A stretch of DNA of 64,000 bases. It comes from Celerinatantimonas yamalensis. Lineage in GTDB: Bacteria; Pseudomonadota; Gammaproteobacteria; Enterobacterales; Celerinatantimonadaceae. Positions 1 through 7,662 of the stretch are shown here, one piece after another. The notes beneath the pieces are model-generated. The model made no database searches. It was given only the letters and a program-made list of their open reading frames with translations, and was not told the origin of the DNA. Positions within the stretch are counted from its first letter, which is position 1. The number at the start of each line of letters is the position of its first letter. The DNA is taken from assembly GCF_046054155.1 (NCBI RefSeq), contig NZ_JBEQCT010000001.1, forward strand, positions 1 to 64,000, given 5' to 3'. Made by a program: the position numbers and the translations under genes.

Positions 1-647
1 CTCAGGTACGTTACTGATGATGGAGGCTGCCGCAATTTTTCCGATGCCAGGCATGCTTTGTAGTATTTCATTTTTGGCTCGGTAATCAGGACAAGTTTCT
101 ATGAGTTTAGCGATCCTAGCTCCTACTTTTTTAATCTGGTTTTTGAGTGCAGTTAAGATAGGTTTGATCGAAGAGACGATGGATTTTGAGAGAATTTGAT
201 GTCGATTTTTTTCCATAGTTTGCATTGCCAGTAATTGATTGCATCTGATGACTAAGTCACTCATTAAACGAATGTTTTCACTTTTTAATTGGGTGAGCTT
301 TGGTTTGATGGTTTCGGCATAGTAAGCAATAAGCGCCGCATCTAAACGGTCATTTTAGCTCTATTCCCAAGAGCCCCAGAAAACTTTTTGATGTGTCATG
401 GATTAGCAATGACATAAGGTAATTTGGCGTTGCCACAAGCTAAAATGAATGGCATTTCCAACCGCACAGTCGCTTCGATGACGATGCGTTCAGGTTGATA
501 TTTTTTAATGGTTCGGATGGCTTCTTTAATCCCTTTTTCGTCATTGGTGACGTTAAAGTAGATATCGAGAGGTCGGATATAGATGTCAAGTTGTGACTTA
601 CCGGTATCAACGCCGACATTAATGTTGTGAACTGTGTTTGTATTCAT
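1..647 (-). pseudogene. IS110-family transposase (DEDD), broken
   Basis: The reading frame starts at 647 (ATG) and shows the N-terminal DEDD half of an IS110 transposase. GVDTGK carries the first Asp and VIEAT the Glu. A TGA follows the ANP motif at about 400, and a frameshift near 350 disrupts the RLDA region that should carry the last two acidic residues. Translation can be followed in another frame to the window edge, where the Transposase_20 half begins (GIGKIAAA-type helix-hairpin). The protein is therefore inactive in this copy. It sits 3' of the candidate bridge RNA and transcribes away from the downstream attC. Confidence 0.85.
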
Positions 648-659
648 AATAAGCTAACT

Positions 660-830
660 CTTGCTTGCGAAATGCGGGCTCGAGACCCAGAAGACTATTC
701 GAGTGTGATGCTTGGAGTTCTATCTGATGTTCGTTCTTGTTATCGGTCTCTCAATAGAGGAGCCAGCGTTCAATCGAACTATCAGATAGAGAACTTTAGT
801 TGCTGCTAAAGTCTGGGTCTCACTTTACCC
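660..830 (-). ncRNA. Candidate IS110 bridge RNA, copy A
   Basis: This non-coding segment lies directly upstream of the transposase. An outer stem pairs 682-690 with 813-821 (GAGACCCAG/CTGGGTCTC). A small hairpin spans 793-812 (ACTTTAG/CTAAAGT). A long stem pairs 720-728 with 781-789 (CTATCTGAT/ATCAGATAG), extended by GTTCG/CGAAC. It encloses an internal loop whose two strands read ATTGAACGC and GATAACAAG on the minus strand. TAACAAG is the attC left core, and ATTGAACG is the complement of the attC right flank type CGTTCAA. Copies B and C keep the fold with compensatory changes. That it is an RNA guide is inferred from the IS110/IS621 precedent. Confidence 0.6.
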
Positions 831-856
831 TTATTCGCTAGTTATTATCCATACAA

Positions 857-975
857 AGCATTTAAGAGTGATTCCCAACGCTTGGCATTTTTCATTCTAC
901 CGTTGGGTTTTGTGTTTACGGTGTGATGGTTTAGTTTTGTGGTAGCGTTGCTCACACATTAATGCGGAGTTATGC
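857..975 (+). other. attC site, right part (VCR-like), interrupted by IS110 copy A
   Basis: Directly after the IS end the sequence continues with AGCATTTAAGAGTG, CCAACGCTTGGC and a long imperfect dyad, and ends in GCGGAGTTATG. Length and internal motifs resemble Vibrio VCR sites. The TAACAA left core lies beyond the insertion, outside the window. Confidence 0.75.
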
Positions 976-1001
976 ACCACTTGATTAAACAAGGAGGAAT
1001 C

Positions 1002-1367
1002 GTGATAACTGGGATTAATCATGTTCAGGTGACTATACCTTTTGGTACCGAAGAAGATGCGCGTTATTTTTATTGTGATGTTCTCGGATTGACTGAAATC
1101 GAAAAGCCAAATGTTCTTAAGAAGAATGGTGGGATTTGGCTTCAACTAGGCAGCTTGCAGGTTCATCTTGGGTGCGAAAACAATGACCACCGAGCGGATT
1201 CAAAGGCTCACATTGCATACAATGTCAGTGACTTGGACATGTTCAGAGCTAAGTTCGATAAATTAGGCGTCAAGATATATGAAAATACACAGATAGAAGG
1301 CTTTAAACGATTCGATATACGTGACCCGTTTGGAAACAGAATTGAGCTGATGCAGCCAAATGCATAA
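1002..1367 (+). CDS. VOC-family protein (glyoxalase/bleomycin-resistance fold), cassette
   Basis: A 121-residue single VOC domain, the usual length for glyoxalase I/dioxygenase-superfamily proteins. An N-terminal INHVQVTIP strand supplies the His metal ligand, and FGNRIELMQ near residue 115 supplies the Glu. The GTG at 1002 is preferred because AAGGAGGA lies 3-10 bases upstream; an ATG at 972 in the same frame overlaps the attC end. The stop codon TAA is the first base triplet of the next attC core, typical of integron cassettes. Substrate and role (metabolite or drug binding, lyase or dioxygenase) cannot be told from sequence. Confidence 0.85.
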   Translation: MITGINHVQVTIPFGTEEDARYFYCDVLGLTEIEKPNVLKKNGGIWLQLGSLQVHLGCENNDHRADSKAHIAYNVSDLDMFRAKFDKLGVKIYENTQIEGFKRFDIRDPFGNRIELMQPNA

Positions 1368-1462
1368 CAAACCCATCAAGCCGACTCCACAACACCGCCT
1401 CTTTTTTGCTAAAAACACAGCAAAAACAGGCCACATTGCTCCTCGGCTTATGGGGGCGTTAG
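1362..1462 (+). other. attC site
   Basis: Begins GCATAACAA overlapping the stop codon, has an inverted repeat around TTTTTGCTAAAAAC and CCGACT/CGGCTT, and ends GGCGTTAG. Spacing to the next start is 16 bp. Confidence 0.8.
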
Positions 1463-1478
1463 TAACAAAGGAGAATAT

Positions 1479-2240
1479 ATGTCCAATCCAGTAGATAGAT
1501 TTTCTAGTCGTGTTGCTGATTACGATAAATACCGACCTAGTTACCCATTAGACTTGATTAATAAGCTCTTGGAGCAGTCCAACCTAAATCAACGCTCGGT
1601 TATTGCAGACATCGGCTCTGGAACAGGGATATTCAGTGAGTTACTTGTTAATCAAGGCGTAAAAGTTATAGGGATAGAACCCAATGACGCAATGAGACAT
1701 TCTGCAGAAGACAAGCTTAGCCATAAAGTAAACTTTACGAGTTTAAAGGCGACAGCAGAATCGACTTGTTTGAAGGAGAGCAGTGTTGACGTAATCACAG
1801 CAGCACAATCCTTTCACTGGTTTAATAAAGACAAAACAATTCCTGAATTTAAACGAATACTTAAGCCAAATGGTATTCTTGCTTTAGTGTGGAACCAAAG
1901 GTGTGTCGAACAGGATTTTCAGATTGCGTACGATGAAATCTTAGGTGCGTATGCAAAAGACTACGATTCGGTTAATCATAAGAACCTTAAGGACAATGAA
2001 GTGCCTCAATTTTTCGACTCAAATCGAATGGAGACATATACATACAACAATGAACAACTTTTTGACTATGAAGGGCTACTGGGCAGAATGAGGTCATCGT
2101 CATACTGTCCATTGCCAGGCACAACGGAATACTCGCGTCTTGTGAAAGAGTTAGAGGTGGTATTTAACCAATTCTCTTTACATGGCCAAGTCAAGTTTAA
2201 GTACAAGTCGTCCCTTTTTATTGGGCCAATTTGTTGCTAA
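1479..2240 (+). CDS. Class I SAM-dependent methyltransferase, cassette
   Basis: A 253-residue methyltransferase of the UbiE/Methyltransf_11 type. The glycine-rich SAM loop IGSGTGIFSE lies near residue 46, and the acidic strand end GIEPN follows at about 68. QSFHWF near residue 113 is the family's typical post-IV motif. The start ATG has AAGGAGA 6 bases upstream. It is flanked on both sides by attC sites and is read in the array direction. The methyl acceptor is unknown. No frame damage is visible, so this cassette is probably intact. Confidence 0.85.
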   Translation: MSNPVDRFSSRVADYDKYRPSYPLDLINKLLEQSNLNQRSVIADIGSGTGIFSELLVNQGVKVIGIEPNDAMRHSAEDKLSHKVNFTSLKATAESTCLKESSVDVITAAQSFHWFNKDKTIPEFKRILKPNGILALVWNQRCVEQDFQIAYDEILGAYAKDYDSVNHKNLKDNEVPQFFDSNRMETYTYNNEQLFDYEGLLGRMRSSSYCPLPGTTEYSRLVKELEVVFNQFSLHGQVKFKYKSSLFIGPICC

Positions 2241-2352
2241 CAAGCATGTCAACCAGACATCTTTTTGCTACGCACTTTTGTGCACTTCGCTTCGCTACAT
2301 TATTGCACAAAAGCACTCCACAAAAACCAGCCGGTTACATGGGCGTTAAATT
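2236..2352 (+). other. attC site
   Basis: Starts GCTAACAAG at the stop codon. It has a strong internal dyad (TTTTGTGCA near 2275 against TGCACAAAA near 2308) and ends GGGCGTTAAA before the next Shine-Dalgarno. Confidence 0.8.
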
Positions 2353-2364
2353 TATGGAGAAATA

Positions 2365-3258
2365 ATGACGAAAAATAAAACTTTAAATCAAGCACTCTTT
2401 TGTAGTGCAATCATTCATCAACCGCATGCACTAAAAGCATTTTTAGCAGCTGAAAATCTATCACAGTCGATAGTGTTGACTGACGATATTTGGGTGCAAA
2501 CAAGTAAGCTAGTATCAGATGGTAGCGTTCAGGTATCAGGACTATTGTCTGATTTGGTTGAAGTTCCAAAACTTTCAGACATTCGGATTCGACGTACTTT
2601 GGAGCGTGGAATTTATCCTCTTGCTTATAATGCACTTCTTCAATGGCATGATGATAAAGGATTCAATAATATTTTTAATAATTACTTAAAAATATCAGCT
2701 AGCCATCAAGAGTATTTATCACATAATGTTACGATTCTACTTGCATTTAATGCACTATATCCTCGGTTGAATGAGCTTCAGAGAAAGCCTTTTATCGAGA
2801 GGGTAACTGAATTCATTACATCTACATTTGGTTCAAAATCAGCGGACTTGGTTCTGAATCATAAAAGGTTTACTTTTAAAGACTTGTTCGATGTTTCAAT
2901 TCAACAACCAGGATTCTTTGGGCATAATCTCATCACATTAGCATGGATAATGCGCTCTCATAGTATGATCGAGAAAAAGCTGTTAATTGCACTAAATTAT
3001 AACCTCTATGTTCAATCTACGAGTTCTTTAGAAGATCCTGATGATGGCGTAGATATCGAAATATTTAATAAGAGTGTCGGTTTTGAAAGTAAAGAATATT
3101 TCGTTAAAAAAATTAATTCATTAATCTTTGATACACGTAGTAACCTTCATCAAATAACGTTAGCTGACGCTCTAGGGTATTTATGGGAACAATTTCCTGA
3201 AGATAGGGAAAGTATAAGTCGATTGGCTGATTATTATCGGCGCACACTGGAAAAATGA
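2365..3258 (+). CDS. Uncharacterised 297-residue protein, cassette
   Basis: An intact ORF of 297 residues with start ATG preceded by TGGAGAAATA, which lies between two attC sites. I do not recognise the family. It looks soluble and mostly helical with no signal peptide or membrane segment. A GFFGHNLITLAWI segment near residue 180 and a C-terminal helix rich in charged residues are its most distinctive parts. The FFGH/LI pattern is faintly reminiscent of questin-oxidase-like proteins, but this is too weak to assign. It is one of the larger cassettes here and undamaged. Confidence 0.75.
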   Translation: MTKNKTLNQALFCSAIIHQPHALKAFLAAENLSQSIVLTDDIWVQTSKLVSDGSVQVSGLLSDLVEVPKLSDIRIRRTLERGIYPLAYNALLQWHDDKGFNNIFNNYLKISASHQEYLSHNVTILLAFNALYPRLNELQRKPFIERVTEFITSTFGSKSADLVLNHKRFTFKDLFDVSIQQPGFFGHNLITLAWIMRSHSMIEKKLLIALNYNLYVQSTSSLEDPDDGVDIEIFNKSVGFESKEYFVKKINSLIFDTRSNLHQITLADALGYLWEQFPEDRESISRLADYYRRTLEK

Positions 3259-3260
3259 AT

Positions 3261-3393
3261 TTAACAAATGCATCAATACGATTTGCTACATTTGGCATTG
3301 CAGGTTTGTCTATAGTTTCAGTAAATAAAGCAGTAAAATTCAGCTTAATTTGCATGGTAGCAAAGTAGCAAATGTGTTATGCACGCGTTATAT
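3261..3393 (+). other. attC site
   Basis: TTTAACAAATGCATCAATAC at the left, GTTATGCACGCGTTATATG at the right, with long dyad arms (AATGCATCAATACGATTTGCTAC against GTAGCAAA) between. About 130 bp, near the upper size for attC. Confidence 0.7.
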
Positions 3394-3687
3394 GCCATTA
3401 TAATTCAGGCGGTCAAATGAATATCTTGGTCGAACAGAAAATTGAAAATTGCATCAATACGACATCCGTCAGAGTGAATCAGTTATGTTTGTTTAATTCA
3501 TCTTGATTTTTCGGAATTGAGTAAGTTTGGAAATAGCTATGATTTTGCATCTAGCGTCGAAATGATGAAAGCAGAAGAATTCTCTAATTTTCGTATTCAC
3601 TCTCAAGGTTACGAATACATTCAACTAGAGCCATCTGTTCAGCTTCTAAAGTACAAGTCAGCATTGGTAAGCGATTCTAAACATAAA
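3394..3687 (+). other. Remnant cassette DNA without a convincing gene
   Basis: After the attC end there is no ORF with a good ribosome binding site. A frame from a TTG at 3517 runs to 3756, but it crosses the terminator hairpin at 3688-3716 and overlaps the 3' end of the minus-strand reductase gene. It is probably spurious or the tail of a truncated cassette. The stretch marks the junction where the cassette array gives way to the inserted reductase/LysR module. Confidence 0.5.
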
Positions 3688-3722
3688 ATGACCCATCTAG
3701 AGATAGGTGGGTCCTTTTACCC
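3688..3722. terminator. Bidirectional intrinsic terminator
   Basis: GACCCATCT and AGGTGGGTC form a strong stem with a short AGAGAT loop. T/A-rich tracts lie on both sides (CCTTTT on the + side, ATTTTATG on the - side). It lies just 3' of the minus-strand reductase gene and most likely ends its transcript. Confidence 0.65.
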
Positions 3723-3745
3723 ATATAGGCATAAAGCAGATATTT

Positions 3746-4618
3746 TTAGATATTAACGGCAATGTTATTTAATTTAGTAATGGCTTCACTCGGTAAAATC
3801 AATTTCGCTGCGGATAAGTTTTGTTGTAGATGCTTAGTCGAAGATGTTCCTGGTATTAATAAAATATTATCTGAACGCTGAAGCAACCAAGCCAACGCGA
3901 CTTGCATTGCTGTGGCATTTAGTGATATCGCAACTTCTTCTAAAGTGGAAGACTGTAGTGGAGAGAAGCCGCCAAGTGGAAAGAAAGGTATATAGGCAAT
4001 GCCTTCTTTTGCAAGCAAATCAATAAGAGCATCGTCTCTTCTGTGTACTAGATTGTATTGGTTCTGTACACAAACAATAGGGGTAATACTGCGCGCTTCC
4101 TCAATTTGATTTGCGGTAACATTACTGACTCCTAAGTGATGTATCAGACCTTCTTTTTGTAACTCGGCCAGTACGGATAATGGTTCTGCTATAGAGCCTT
4201 CGGCTGGGCCATGTACATCAAACATAGCTCGCAGATTGACTACCTCGATTTGTTCTATGCCAAGGTTGGTTAGATTATCATGCACAGCTTGAATAAGTTC
4301 AGGCTTTGAAAAAGCTGGCAACCAATCACCTTTTTCATTACGACGAGCACCAACCTTAGTTACCAATGACAGTTCTTTAGCGTAAGGGTGTAACGCCTCG
4401 CGAATGATTTGGTTCGTAATATGTGGGCCGTAAAAATCGGAGGTGTCGATATGATTGACACCACTTTCTATTGCGGCTTGAAGGACAGCAATGGCTTCTT
4501 TTTTATCTTTAGGCGGACCAAAAACACCGGCGCCAGCCAACTGCATAGCGCCGTAACCCATTCGGTTGATTGTTTTATTACCGAGCTTGAATGTACCAGC
4601 TTGTTGAATGTTAACCAT
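3746..4618 (-). CDS. pdxI: Aldo-keto reductase, PdxI (YdbC)-like pyridoxal reductase
   Basis: A 290-residue TIM-barrel aldo-keto reductase closely matching E. coli YdbC/PdxI in motif order. NRMGYGAMQLAG is at the N-terminus, the catalytic Asp-Tyr lies in HIDTSDFYGPH, the Lys in LVTKVGARR, and VNLR occupies the fourth catalytic position as in that subfamily. C-terminal LLIPGTSS binds NADPH. PdxI reduces pyridoxal to pyridoxine with NADPH. The ATG at 4618 is chosen because the homologous N-terminus starts there and GGAAA precedes it; an upstream in-frame start at 4690 would overlap the divergent regulator's promoter. It is divergent from a LysR gene and is not a cassette. Transport or detoxification of other aldehydes remains possible. 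Confidence 0.8.
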   Translation of the reverse strand: MVNIQQAGTFKLGNKTINRMGYGAMQLAGAGVFGPPKDKKEAIAVLQAAIESGVNHIDTSDFYGPHITNQIIREALHPYAKELSLVTKVGARRNEKGDWLPAFSKPELIQAVHDNLTNLGIEQIEVVNLRAMFDVHGPAEGSIAEPLSVLAELQKEGLIHHLGVSNVTANQIEEARSITPIVCVQNQYNLVHRRDDALIDLLAKEGIAYIPFFPLGGFSPLQSSTLEEVAISLNATAMQVALAWLLQRSDNILLIPGTSSTKHLQQNLSAAKLILPSEAITKLNNIAVNI

Positions 4619-4673
4619 GATGATTTTCCTATGTGAGATGTTGGGTAGCTGATCTATTCTAGGCCTCACTAAT

Positions 4674-4712
4674 TTGTGCGACAATCCCATTTAATTGGAA
4701 CGTATTGTGCGA
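4674..4712. promoter_or_regulatory. Direct repeat in the divergent pdxI-like/LysR promoter region
   Basis: The octamer TTGTGCGA occurs at 4674-4681 and again at 4705-4712, 31 bp apart (three helical turns), within the 105 bp between the two divergent genes. It is a plausible operator for the adjacent LysR protein. Function is inferred from position only. Confidence 0.35.
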
Positions 4713-4723
4713 GATTTAGAACA

Positions 4724-5629
4724 ATGAAATCATCTATGAATGACATTGCTGCATTTGTTGCTGTTGCCAAAGCCGGCGGTTTTCGTGAGGCTGCAAGAGT
4801 AGAAAATATAAGTGCTTCACGTTTAAGTGATGCCATACGACGCTTAGAAGGGGCGTTGGGAGTCAGATTGTTTCATCGTAATACTCGCAGTGTTGTCCTT
4901 ACAGAAGTCGGTGTGGTTTTGTTAGAACGTATGAATCCTATTATGAGTGAATTTGATTCTGCGTTGGATATGGTCAATCTATATCGTGATAAACCAGCGG
5001 GTAAACTTCGCCTTAACGTACCTGTTAGTGCCGTAAAATTAATATTGCCAGCCATTGTCCCTGCATTTTTGGAGGCCTATCCTGATATTGAACTTGAAGT
5101 GACGGCGGAGAGTAATGTTATCAATATTATTGATGCAGGTTTCGATGCTGGTATTCGTTATGACGAGCGACTAGAACAGGATATGATCGCTGTTCCTATC
5201 GGCCCACGCCAACAACGATATGCATTAGCCGCTGCACCTAAACTGTTAGATAGGTTAGGTCGACCAACTCACCCTCATGACCTATTAAATTACCCTTGTT
5301 TAACGGGGCGGTTACGATCAGGGGTAGCCAACACTTGGGAATTTGAGAAAGATAATAAAATTACAGAGATCAAAGTTTCAGGTCCTTTAGTGGTTAATAT
5401 AGGTAGTGCTGTTGATCTTGCTGTTGATGCTGCGGTTGCTGGTACGGGTGTTGTTTATTTGTTTGAGGAATGGCTACAACCTTATTTTGATTCAGGGCAA
5501 CTTGAACCTATTCTTGACACTTGGTGGTTGTCTTTTAGCGGGCCGTATTTGTATTACTCTGGGCGACGGTTGGTGCCTACTCCCTTACGAACGTTTATTG
5601 ATTTTATAAAAGATATGAACAAAGAATGA
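4724..5629 (+). CDS. LysR-family transcriptional regulator
   Basis: An N-terminal winged helix-turn-helix (FVAVAKAGGFREAAR, then SASRLSDAIRRLE) is followed by a two-lobed periplasmic-binding-like effector domain. The length of 301 residues from the ATG at 4724 is standard; the ATG at 4736 is an alternative, and the upstream in-frame start at 4676 sits in the promoter. The AVAKAGGFREAAR start and LxVNVP-like linker are typical of LysR proteins that control oxidoreductases. It is divergent from the reductase gene, so it probably regulates that gene and itself. The effector is unknown. Confidence 0.85.
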   Translation: MKSSMNDIAAFVAVAKAGGFREAARVENISASRLSDAIRRLEGALGVRLFHRNTRSVVLTEVGVVLLERMNPIMSEFDSALDMVNLYRDKPAGKLRLNVPVSAVKLILPAIVPAFLEAYPDIELEVTAESNVINIIDAGFDAGIRYDERLEQDMIAVPIGPRQQRYALAAAPKLLDRLGRPTHPHDLLNYPCLTGRLRSGVANTWEFEKDNKITEIKVSGPLVVNIGSAVDLAVDAAVAGTGVVYLFEEWLQPYFDSGQLEPILDTWWLSFSGPYLYYSGRRLVPTPLRTFIDFIKDMNKE

Positions 5630-5714
5630 GTCATAAGCAGTAACGAGTTTCGTGTTCTATTGTATCTTAGCTCTAAGCGTTGTTGTTTCTTAGGTTTTAT
5701 TAAATGGAAGGTAG

Positions 5715-6224
5715 ATGGCTAAAATAATACTAATTTGTGGTTTACCGGGAAGTGGTAAAAGTACCCTTGCCCATGAATTGGCTACGATACTTAAATTACC
5801 TCTGTTTTCTAAGGATAGGCTAGAAGCTTCAGTAGTGGAGAGTGGCTTGGCTACTGTAGATAATTTGAACGGTGTTGGATATTTCTTATTAAAGAACCTG
5901 ATTGACGAATGCGAGAAGACGCAGCAAACTGTAATTGTTGATTTTGTTGCTGATAAAAATCGAGTTTTGCAGTTCTGGCCTTCATTGGTATCCAAAGAAG
6001 TCATACCAATTGAATGCGTTTGCTCGGATACAAATGAACACAGGCGGCGTATTGAAACTAGAAACCGTAATATTTCAGGGTGGTACGAATTGACTTGGTC
6101 AGACGTGGAATTGGCTATAAATAAGTACATTCCATTATTTGCTGAACGACTTACATTGGATTCGCTCGAAAGTATCGAATTTAACACGAAACTGGCTTTG
6201 GATTATGTATTACTTCGAATGTAA
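5715..6224 (+). CDS. Small P-loop NTPase/kinase (zeta-toxin/APS-kinase-like AAA_33), cassette
   Basis: 169 residues beginning with a perfect Walker A motif, CGLPGSGKST, at residues 8-17. VIVDFVADKN near residue 75 resembles the Walker B/lid region of small-molecule or nucleotide kinases. An arginine-rich stretch (EHRRRIETRNRN) near residue 115 could be the lid with arginine fingers. GGAAGG precedes the ATG. The stop TAA opens an attC site, so this is a cassette. The 90 bp before it contains a weak TAACGAG/GCGTTG pair but no clear attC. The phosphorylated substrate is unknown. No partner antitoxin is visible, which argues against a classic zeta toxin. Confidence 0.75.
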   Translation: MAKIILICGLPGSGKSTLAHELATILKLPLFSKDRLEASVVESGLATVDNLNGVGYFLLKNLIDECEKTQQTVIVDFVADKNRVLQFWPSLVSKEVIPIECVCSDTNEHRRRIETRNRNISGWYELTWSDVELAINKYIPLFAERLTLDSLESIEFNTKLALDYVLLRM

Positions 6225-6277
6225 CAATCCATTGCGACTGACTCGGAAAAGACCCTCGCCGTTGAACCGGGGCGTTA
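6221..6277 (+). other. attC site (short)
   Basis: GTAACAATCC at the stop codon, a short dyad (GACTCGG / CCGTTGAACC) and GGGGCGTTAT at the end. About 57 bp. Confidence 0.65.
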
Positions 6278-6292
6278 TCTCAGAGGAGCTCA

Positions 6293-6934
6293 GTGGTGGA
6301 TTTAGAGTTAGACCACTTTTTTATACTGACTGACAAACCCAAAGAAGCGGGTGATCTTTTGGTTTCCGTGGGGCTTAATGAAAGTTTCAGTAGGGACCAT
6401 AAGGGTCAGGGTACTTCAAATCGTCGATTTGCGTTTTCTAATGGAATGCTCGAAATACTATACGTACGTGATAGTGAAGAGTCTAATAATGGCCCAGCTA
6501 AAAATTTGAGATTTCTTGAACGGATACAAAAAGAAAATGCCTCACCGTTTGGAATCGTTCTGACTCGAACTAATGATTCAAAACTAGGAATGCCGTTTAG
6601 CGGTTGGAAATATCAACCAGATTATTTTGAGCCACCCAATGCATTTCATGTTGGAGATAATTCTGAAATTTTGGAAGAACCTTTATGCATTTACGTGCCT
6701 TTTGTTGGTCCAGTTAGCAGAATTGAAGAAATAGGAACATTTAAGTCTATTAGTAACGTTCAAGTATCTGTCCCACTAGGGAAAATGTCAGATACACTGC
6801 GTACACTACAAACGGTTGATAGACTTCAAATTGAGCTTGGTAGTGAGCATATGGTAATGGTTACGTTGGACAATGAACGTAGTGGATTATCTAAAGACTT
6901 GCGTCCAGTTTTGCCATTAATCATCAATTGGTAG
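6293..6934 (+). CDS. VOC/glyoxalase-like domain protein, cassette
   Basis: 213 residues starting at GTG 6293 with AGAGGAG 5 bases upstream. The N-terminal LELDHFFILTDKP strand and the GHGTSNRRFAF-like segment (here KGQGTSNRRFAF) match Glyoxalase-like (VOC_3-type) domains that use His as the first ligand. The C-terminal half is more divergent and ends in a VLPLIINW segment common to this group. It is intact and flanked by attC sites. No substrate can be inferred. Confidence 0.75.
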   Translation: MVDLELDHFFILTDKPKEAGDLLVSVGLNESFSRDHKGQGTSNRRFAFSNGMLEILYVRDSEESNNGPAKNLRFLERIQKENASPFGIVLTRTNDSKLGMPFSGWKYQPDYFEPPNAFHVGDNSEILEEPLCIYVPFVGPVSRIEEIGTFKSISNVQVSVPLGKMSDTLRTLQTVDRLQIELGSEHMVMVTLDNERSGLSKDLRPVLPLIINW

Positions 6935-6944
6935 GCATTAAAAT

Positions 6945-7016
6945 ATAACAAGTGGCTGCTAGGGACTGCAATACGCTTCGCTCCGTACAGCCCAAGAGCC
7001 AATTGTTAGTTGTTAG
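6945..7016 (+). other. attC site
   Basis: ATAACAAGTGGCT at the left and AGCCAATTGTTAG/TTGTTAG at the right enclose TACGCTTCGCTCCGTA. The arms GTGGCTGCTAGGGACTG and CAGCCCAAGAGCCA pair imperfectly. Confidence 0.75.
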
Positions 7017-7037
7017 TCGAAATTGACACGGAAAATC

Positions 7038-7574
7038 ATGCAATTAGAAATAAAAAATTACTATTTACGCTCATTGGAACTAGATGATAGCGAACAATTT
7101 TATAAGTGGTCTTGTGACCGTGAAGTTACGTTGTATAGCCTATCTTCATATGCATATCCACAATCAAAGTCAGACATAGGAAAGTGGCTTTTAACCATTA
7201 ATTCAAGTCCTAAAAATGTGTCGTTTGGCATATGTTGTAAGAAAAAAAATCAACTTATTGGTTATACCGGAATATCAGCAATAAGCACTTTAAATCGTAG
7301 TGGTGAATACTTTATTCTTATTGGTGAAAAAGAGTTCTGGGGAAAAGGTGTTGGAACATTAGTCACGAAAGTAGTTACTGATTATGCTATAAGAACACTT
7401 GGCTTGCACAGGATACAACTTACAGCTAGTGCCCTGAATTTAGGGGCTGTAAAGGCTTATGAAAATGCTGGCTACAAACATGAAGGTCTGATGCGGCAGT
7501 CTGGTTTTCGTAATGGTCAGTTCGTCGATAAAGTATTAATGTCCGTTCTTTCTACAGAGTGGAAAGGCATATAA
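7038..7574 (+). CDS. GNAT N-acetyltransferase, RimJ/RimL type, cassette
   Basis: 178 residues from the ATG at 7038, preceded by CGGAAA; an in-frame TTG at 7023 is an alternative. This is a single Acetyltransf_3 domain. The acetyl-CoA loop EKEFWGKGVGT lies near residue 97, and ALNLGAVKAYENAGYKHEG in the C-terminal half is the hallmark of RimJ/RimL-like enzymes. FVDKVLMSVLSTEW ends the protein as in that family. It probably acetylates an amine of a peptide, antibiotic or metabolite. The cassette is intact. Confidence 0.85.
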   Translation: MQLEIKNYYLRSLELDDSEQFYKWSCDREVTLYSLSSYAYPQSKSDIGKWLLTINSSPKNVSFGICCKKKNQLIGYTGISAISTLNRSGEYFILIGEKEFWGKGVGTLVTKVVTDYAIRTLGLHRIQLTASALNLGAVKAYENAGYKHEGLMRQSGFRNGQFVDKVLMSVLSTEWKGI

Positions 7575-7642
7575 CAAAAAGCTCAATCGGGACACCCACC
7601 GTTTGCGACTCATGCGTTGGCTTCTCATTAGCAATGGCGTTA
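7571..7642 (+). other. attC site
   Basis: ATAACAAAAAGCTCAATCGG at the left and AATGGCGTTAAC at the right, with ACCCACCGTTTGCGACTCATGCG between. The left arm is nearly the same as in the sites at 14180 and 28436. Confidence 0.8.
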
Positions 7643-7662
7643 ACTGGAAAAAGGAGAGGTAA

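Larger units (their letters stand above)
1..856 (-). mobile_element. IS110-family element, copy A (5' two-thirds in window)
   Basis: The window opens inside an IS110-family insertion sequence lying on the minus strand. It aligns base for base with copy B (17123-18192) over the transposase and over the upstream non-coding segment. The element ends at about 856 in a CCATACAA motif shared with copies B and C, and it is followed directly by the right half of a VCR-like attC site. The long non-coding part lies upstream of the transposase, as in the IS110 group rather than the IS1111 group. The other end is outside the window. Confidence 0.85.

Noticed and set aside
3517..3756. 79-codon + strand ORF
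   Set aside because: It starts at TTG without a ribosome site, crosses a terminator hairpin and overlaps the 3' end of the reductase gene.
5715..6224. Zeta-type toxin of a toxin-antitoxin pair
   Set aside because: The Walker A kinase start fits, but there is no adjacent small antitoxin gene and the cassette holds one gene only.
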